Shown here: positions 58,468 through 64,000 of the stretch, in pieces
Layout of the letters: every line of letters starts with the position of its first letter
How positions within the stretch are numbered: position 1 is the stretch's first letter
Assembly: GCA_037953625.1 (NCBI GenBank)
Contig: CM075655.1
Span: 74,737,501-74,801,500, forward strand
Origin: Crotalaria pallida
Taxonomy: Eukaryota; Streptophyta; Magnoliopsida; Fabales; Fabaceae
DNA: 64,000 bases
Direction: 5' to 3'
Translations under genes and position numbers: made by a program
The notes under the pieces: generated by a model
What the model was told of the DNA's origin: nothing
What the model saw: the letters and a program-made list of their open reading frames with translations, nothing else
Database searches by the model: none

Positions 58468-59895
58468 CTGGAAAGTAGCAGACCATTACTTGGTTGTTCA
58501 GAGATGGAGGCCTCTATTTCTTCAAGGTGAAAACAGAGTAAGGAAAATCGCCGTATGGGTGCGTATACCCAATCTTGATATGGAGTTTTACAATCCTAGT
58601 TTTTTGAGAAAGGTGGGAGCCAAGATTGGTAAGCTTCTGAAAATAGATCATACTACGTCTATTCAATCCAGTGGAAGGTTTGCGAGATTATGTGTAGATA
58701 TTGACCTGATGCAACCGATTGTTCCTAAAGTGAGAGCTTTGGGTCTAGATTTTAATCTGGAATATGAGGGCCTCCACTTGATTTGTTTCAATTACGGGCG
58801 CTATGGTCACAAGGCAGATACTTGCACTGAAGTGGGTATTGAGGTTGCTGCAGTGGAGGAAGAAAGACTAAATCCTATAGTGGCCGGGATAGAGGTGGTC
58901 GCCGGTAGCAAGCAGTCAACCGTGGAAGGAGCTAAGGCTATAGAAGGCAAGTCATTAATTGCTGATAATGACTCTCCTATGATTCCGAAGGTTTCCGACT
59001 ATCCTGCTGATAATAGCACGTTAAATCATGCCCTTCCGAAAATAGAAGATTCCTCACCGTTTGGTCCTTGGATGTTGGTGAGGAGAACTCCTAGAATTAA
59101 GGGGAGAGGTTTTGCTAAACAAGTAACGCATAATGGATCAGATACGGAAAATGTATCTCCTAATATTGTGACAGGATCTCGTTTTAATGCTCTAGAAGAT
59201 GCGGAGGTGATATGCACTGAGGAAGTTGGTGCGGAAAGTGTTGATTGCGCCATGAAGGAGCCATGCAGTGATGACTTGAATATGAATTCAGAGAGTAAGT
59301 CAAAGGGAAAAAATGGAATTCCAAGTTTGAGTAAAGTAAGAAACCAAAAAGGAGGTAAGAACCCTCAGCCTAGGCATGTTAATTCGGTCCAGCCCAAATC
59401 TAAAGTAGTACTTTTGAAAAAGCCCAACAACAACTTGCCTGGTCCTTCAATAGACAAAGAAAATGTTGCTGTAGCTTCTTCAACCTCCGCTGTTCAAGAT
59501 CGGTCTCTGTTAAGAGAAAGGGAAAATCGCGTGCTGCTACGCATGAAGGAATTGGAAAAGTTGAATCCTAATCTCCTTGACAAAGTCGCTACTCATGTTC
59601 ATTATGCTAGTCTTTCTTCTCAAATTCCTCTTCTCGGTTGCGTCCCTTCCCCCATATTCAACGGCCCTGTGTTGGTTCCTCCTGATGGGAATTTTACCAA
59701 GGCCGTCGAGGTGCAGGAGTAGTCTATGGAAATTGATGCTCGAGGAATTGAAGTGCAGGAAATTAAGGGACCGCAGTGGGGCGATAGTGGTGCTGCGGAT
59801 GGTGTTGCGGGCTTTGCTGAGCCTAGACCGAGGGAGTCCTCATCCCTTGAGGTTTAGTGGTGGTTTCTTCCCACCCTTCTGGTTAGTGTTTCTCC

Positions 59896-60453
59896 ATGAA
59901 TTGCTTAATCTGGAATTGTAGAGGTGCTGGTGCTAAAACTTTTCCCATGATGGTTAAGGATTTTATAAGATTGTATGATGTTTCGCTGATTGGAATTTTA
60001 GAGCCTCGTATCTCTCGCTCTAGAGCGGATTCTGTTTGTAAAAAAATTGGCCTTGATGGTTGTGTAAGGGTTGAAGCTCGTGGTTTTTCTGGTGGCATAT
60101 GGGTCCTTTGGAAGACCTGTAATTTCTCTGTCTCTATTATATCCACTACGGCCCAGTGTATCCATCTCCGAATTGTGGCGCCTAATCTTCCTAGTTGGAT
60201 CCTTACTGTTGTCTATGCTAGTCCGCAGGAGGCAATTAGAGAAGAACTCTGGAGAGAATTGATTGATTTTGGCAATAATGTTACTGAGCCTTGGTGTGCA
60301 GGGGGTGATTTCAACACTATCTTATTCTCTAATGAAAAAATAGGTGGTGGTCCTCTTAATCGTAGCTCTATGAGGAAGTTTGAGAATTGTCTATTGGAGA
60401 GCAATCTTGAAGATATTGGTTATAAGGGCTCTCAGTTTACTTGGCAGAAATGA
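59896..60453 (+). pseudogene. LINE B AP endonuclease
   Basis: It starts MNCLIWNCRGAGAKTFPMMV. LIGILEPRIS carries the catalytic Glu, WCAGGDFNTILFSNEKIGGG the Asp/Asn pair, and LEDIGYKGSQFTWQK precedes a TGA at 60451. The frame continues directly after the stop with DLFERLDRCVSNESW, and the closing SSDHHGLW is at about 60547. The break is therefore one codon. Confidence 0.92.
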
Positions 60454-60456
60454 GAC

Positions 60457-62721
60457 TTGTTTGAAAGGCTGGACCGTTGTGTTTCTAATGAATCTTGGAG
60501 GGTGGTGTATCCGAATTTTTCTTTGATCAATGTTCCCCTCCTTTCTTCTGATCACCATGGTCTTTGGTTGAAGTTAGATGGTTCCGTTAATTCCGCTCGA
60601 AGAAAGGGTCCCTTTAAATTTCTTGCCCCGTGGTTGGCTCATCAGGATTTTTCTAATCAGGTGAAGCATTTCTGGAACCCTTCGAGGGGCTGGTCCTCTA
60701 ATATTCACCAGTTCTCTAATCATCTTAGGGAGTGGAATCGTGATGTGTATGGAAATATTTTTGTCAGGAAGAAAAGCATCATTCGCAGGTTAGAAGGTAT
60801 TCATAGAAACCTACTGAATAGTCATAACCAGCATCTGATAAAGCTGAGAAGAGAGTTATGGGAGGAATATGAGATTATCCTGCAGAGTGAAGAAGCTTAT
60901 TGGTACCAACAGTCGAGGATCAAGTGGCTGAGTTTGGGGGATAAAAACACTAAATTTTCCCACAGATCCACGATCTTAAGGCGCACCAGAAATAGGATTG
61001 AGGCGCTGAAAGGAAGTGATGGGGCTTGGCTCTATGATGAGTTGCAAATTAAAAATGTGATCAATGACTTCTTTCAGGAGATCTATTTTGACCCTTCGCC
61101 TGCGCTTGTTCCGTTGAATTCCATTACCTCTTTCCCAAGATGCTGTAGTGAAATTCTTGAAGCTGTACATTGCCCGATTTTGAATGATGATATTAAAAGG
61201 GCTCTATCTTCCATGGGGAGTTATAAAGCACCTAGTCCTGATGGCTTTCACGCTTTGTTCTACAAATCTCAGTGGAATTTGATAGGATCCTCCATTTGCA
61301 ATTTCATTAAAGGTATTTTTGCTGACTCTGCTTCTATTGCTGAAATTAATCCGACAACTATTACTTTAATTCCTAAAGTGGAGAATCCGGAGACTCCAGC
61401 CCAGTTTAGACCTATATCCTTGTGTAATGTGATCTATAAAGTTGTTACAAAAATTATTGCTAATAAAATTCGTAGTATGCTGCCTTCTATTATTTCCCCA
61501 AATCAGTGCAGCTTTATCCCAGGCAGGAACAGTAATGATAATATTATTATTTGTCAAGAGATTATCCACTCTATGCACTCTATGTCTTGCAAAAAAGCAT
61601 TCATGATGGTGAAGATTGATTTGGCCAAAGCTTATGACCGGCTTAAGTGGGCTTTTGTGAAAGAAACTTTGGAGCTGGTTGGTTTAAATCAGAATCTGGT
61701 TAAGCTTATTGTTGACTGTATCTCATCGTCTTCTATGAGCATCAATTGGAATGGGGATCCCTTAGATTGTTTTCGTCCCTCTAGAGGTCTTCGTCAAGGT
61801 GACCCGCTCTCGCCGTATCTCTTTGTTCTATGTATTGAGAGGCTTAGTCACTGTATCAATGATGCAATTTTGAGTGGTTCGTGGGTTCCTTTTTCTGTGG
61901 GCAGAGGTGGTCGGAAGGTTTCTCATCTATTTTTTGCGGACGATCTTATTCTGATTGGAGAAGCCACTATTCAACAAGCTATCACCATACATACGGTTTT
62001 GAATAACTTCTGTATCTCCTCCGGGCAGAAAATTAATTTTGAGAAGCCTGTTCTGTTTTTTTCTAAAAATATCTCTGAGGCTGCTGCTGCTGATATTAGT
62101 TCTGCCCTTCAAATTCCTATTACTCAGAATATTGGCAAATATCTTGGAGTTCCAATGATTCATGGTAGGCGTGGCAATAACAGTTATCAGTTCCTGGTTG
62201 ACAAAATTAAGAAAAAGCTTTCTTTGTGGAAGGCTAATACGTTATCGCTGGCTGGCAGGATCACCCTTACTCAGACCTCTCTTATTAGCATCCCTGGGTA
62301 TATAATGCAAACTTGTGTCATTCCCGCTGGTGTGTGTGACGATATTGAGAAACTTTGCAGGAATTTTATATGGGGTTCTTCTTCATCCCAAAGGAGGTTT
62401 CACAAGGTTTCCTGGGACAAAATTTGCACTCCCAAGAGACTTGGAGGGTTGGGTTTTCGCAACAGTCGCATCATGAATCAGACCTTTATGATGAAATTGG
62501 GATGGCATCTCATTAGCCGTCCTAATTCTTTATGTGTGCAGGTTCAAAGAGCTAAATACAAATGTGGGGAGAGTTCGATCCCTCTTGTGCATGCTTTCTC
62601 ACTCTCTTCTCATATTTGGAAAGGTATTGCTGGCCAATGGCACAATGTCCTTCGTGGTTCTAGTCCATTGGAAATGGTTTTAATATCAATTTCTGGAATG
62701 ATAGATTCGTTCCATCTATAG
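60457..62721 (+). pseudogene. LINE B reverse transcriptase
   Basis: This is a 754-residue frame. The SDH end of endonuclease is near residue 30. WYQQSRIKWLSLGDKNTKFS and SYKAPSPDGFHALFYKSQWN follow. VKIDLAKAYDRLKWAFVKET (catalytic Asp) is near residue 386, GLRQGDPLSPYLFVLCIERL near 445, and LFFADDLILIG with the paired Asp near 492. Then come INFEKPVLFFSK, KYLGVPMIHGRRG and GGLGFRNSRIMNQTFMMKLG. A frameshift near 62660 ends the true frame slightly before the stop. Confidence 0.94.
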
Positions 62722-62738
62722 AAGCGTTACGGAAACAT

Positions 62739-63359
62739 GTGACTGTTGATATTCCTCATGAACAGGAGAATTTTACTGCAACTCATTATTCTTCTCAGGG
62801 TGCTTGGAGTTGGGAAGCTCTTAATAACCTCCTATCAGCAAAAGCTCTTTCAAAGTTGGCGGGTGTTATAGCTCCTCTTCCTGATGTTGGTCCGGATAAA
62901 CCCATGTGGTTTCCTTCCCAAGATGGCGAATTCACTATTTCTTCTGCCTTTGACTTACTCACTCGTTCTCACACTGCTCCTTGCTTGGATATTGATATTG
63001 CTAAGCTAATTTGGAACTGGCTGGGTCCTCAAAGGATCAAAATTTTCCTATGGACTTTAGCTCACGGGAATTTCCTCACTAACTCTGAAAGGCATAGAAA
63101 AGGAATGTCACTTGATGAAAATTGCTCTAGATGCCTCATTTGGCCGGAATCTTTGATGCATGCTATCAGAGATTGTGAGGAAGCTGCTGATTTCTGGGGC
63201 CTATGCATTGACCCTGATAAATGGAGTAGCTTCTTCAGTTTGGGTCATGATGCATGGATTCAATTCAACCTTCAAGATATGCCAGGTAATATTCTCAGTG
63301 ATGATTGGCGTATTTTCTCTCCTATTTGCTGTGTGGTTTTTATGGAAAAACCGCAATAG
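62739..63359 (+). pseudogene. LINE B zf-RVT region
   Basis: It contains MWFPSQDGEFTISSAFDLLT, WNWLGPQRIKIFLWTLAHGN and CSRCLIWPESLMHAIRDCEE, which form the Cx2C...Hx4C pattern of the reverse-transcriptase zinc-binding domain. Upstream of 62739 the same frame extends back to about 62660. A second frameshift near 63300 leads to the RNase H frame. Confidence 0.9.
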
Positions 63360-63800
63360 CTGGATTTTCAACCAGGTTTTTGATCCCCCTAATATCCTGC
63401 TGGGAAGGGCCTTTGTTTATTACCGGGAAGTTATAGCGTCCTTAGTCATGGGCCCGCGCTTTCCTAGAGAAGGGGGTAGAGTTATTTCCTTGATTGCTTG
63501 GCAATTTCCGCCTAATGGATATGCTAAGCTTAATGTTGATGGTTCGGTCAAAGGTATTGATAGATTAGCTGCTTGTGGTGGCATCATTAGGCGAGATGAT
63601 GGGTCTTTTTGGAGAGCTTTTCATTGTAACTTGGGTGTTTGTTCTTCAGTCAAATCTGAATTGTGGGGTGTTTATCATGGTTTAAGGATGGCTTTATCTC
63701 TTAATATCAATCTGCTCATAGTGGAAATGGACTCAAAGGTTGCTTTGGGTTTAATTCAGGACAGGTGCTCCCCTACGCATCATTACTTCAATTTGGTTTC
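63300..63800 (+). pseudogene. LINE B RNase H (3' end cut by LTR insertion)
   Basis: After FAVWFLWKNRNSWIFNQVFD the domain reads YAKLNVDGSVKGIDRLAACG, GIIRRDDGSFWRAF, SVKSELWGVYHGLRMALSLN and LLIVEMDSKVALGLIQD. D (NVDGS), E (KSEL) and D (EMDS) match the first three catalytic acids of RNase H. The fourth acid would lie beyond 63800, where a TGTAACATCC LTR begins. RNase H at the LINE C-terminus is common in plant L1 elements. Confidence 0.92.
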
Positions 63801-64000
63801 TGTAACATCCCAGATTTTTAACCCCAGATTAATAAAAGGATAATTATAAAGCTTATTTATAATTAATCATTTTTATTCTTGGTTTCAAAGTAATTTGTTA
63901 TGAATGATAATATCAGAGAGTTTTAATATGGGAAAATAAATATTTTTCACATTAATCCCTGTTTGGGGACCTTGAAGTAATTTTGGAAAGGTTTTGGAGG
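63801..64000. mobile_element. Start of another TGTAACATCC LTR (runs off window)
   Basis: TGTAACATCCCAGATTTTTA interrupts the LINE B RNase H frame at 63801. The expected first target copy is gtttc at 63796-63800. The second end is outside the window, so type and orientation are not known. Confidence 0.65.

Larger units (their letters stand above)
56891..59722 (+). pseudogene. LINE B ORF1 (DUF4283, zinc knuckle), split by a hAT insertion
   Basis: The first exon-like part (56891-57437) has an acidic N-terminus, NKWYKDEVDHNVVKDFNPCP and the start of DUF4283 (NALIVQVLGKRVNLRILENK, YFLVLFTAEADYRHALFEGP). After the insertion the frame resumes at 58476 with HYLVVQRWRPLF, IAVWVRIPNLDMEFYNPSFL, GRFARLCVDIDLMQPIVPKV and a knuckle CFNYGRYGHKADTC. 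In the knuckle the second Cys of the CCHC set has become Tyr. A Ser/Lys-rich tail follows (PFGPWMLVRRTPRIKGRG). The TAG at 59720 lies before the natural-looking end at about 59856. Confidence 0.87.
56850..63800 (+). mobile_element. LINE B, L1-type non-LTR retrotransposon with RNase H
   Basis: The plus-strand order is ORF1 (DUF4283 and zinc knuckle), then ORF2 (AP endonuclease, reverse transcriptase, zf-RVT, RNase H). It is interrupted by a hAT-type element (57438-58467) and cut at 63801 by an LTR. It is less damaged than LINE A and of a different family, since A lacks RNase H. Breaks seen are a stop in ORF1 (59720), one stop in the endonuclease, and two frameshifts in ORF2. Confidence 0.9.

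Overview
This is repeat-filled plant nuclear DNA with no host gene I can recognise. It is AT-rich, and every long reading frame I can identify belongs to a transposable element. The mix (a Sirevirus-type Copia family, Ty3/Gypsy LTRs with TGTAAC...GTTACA ends, Athila-like gag/protease, plant L1 LINEs with DUF4283 ORF1, foldback Mutator-like and hAT elements) points to a dicot. The style of the LTRs suggests a legume, but that is only an impression.

Layout of 1-36452, a stack of nested insertions. The base layer is Copia B (+ strand), entering at 14016 and ending with its 3' LTR at 36452. A second copy of the same family, Copia A (- strand), lies left of 14015 and appears to have inserted into B. 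A was then hit by two copies of a large LTR family: 1-3786 (cut by the window edge) and 3967-9241 (complete, 5-bp target duplication aatgt). B was hit at 16082-19700 (solo-LTR-like) and at 20042-33992 (duplication ctagg). The latter is a solo-LTR-like host that itself contains an 11.1-kb array of three LTRs and two internal regions (21691-32783). Removing each insert brings the interrupted Copia frames back into register, so the boundaries are well supported.

Layout of 36453-64000. A worn Gypsy-type LTR holds a Mutator-like foldback element (37039-37562). After an unrecognised stretch and a gag scrap comes an Athila-like element (39756-47932, duplication gtgat). It has similar LTRs, a tRNA-Asp-type primer site, gag, protease and an Athila-type ORF, but no reverse transcriptase or integrase. 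Next is LINE A (- strand, about 47938-53715), carrying two foldback insertions. After about 3 kb of mostly unrecognised DNA with a possible SINE comes LINE B (+ strand, about 56850-63800), with a 1030-bp hAT-type insertion in ORF1 (8-bp duplication ctggaaag). LINE B is cut by another TGTAACATCC LTR at 63801.

The most interesting signal lies in the LTRs. Three LTR families, one Copia and two presumed Gypsy, carry the self-complementary decamer TAAYCGRTTA in pairs whose starts are 20-23 bp apart. The first pair usually lies about 270-370 bp inside the LTR start. A second theme is a GTATGT...ACATAC hairpin repeat with a strict 47/53-bp alternating period. It is found in the nested triple-LTR array and, in the opposite orientation, in the LTR that hosts that array.
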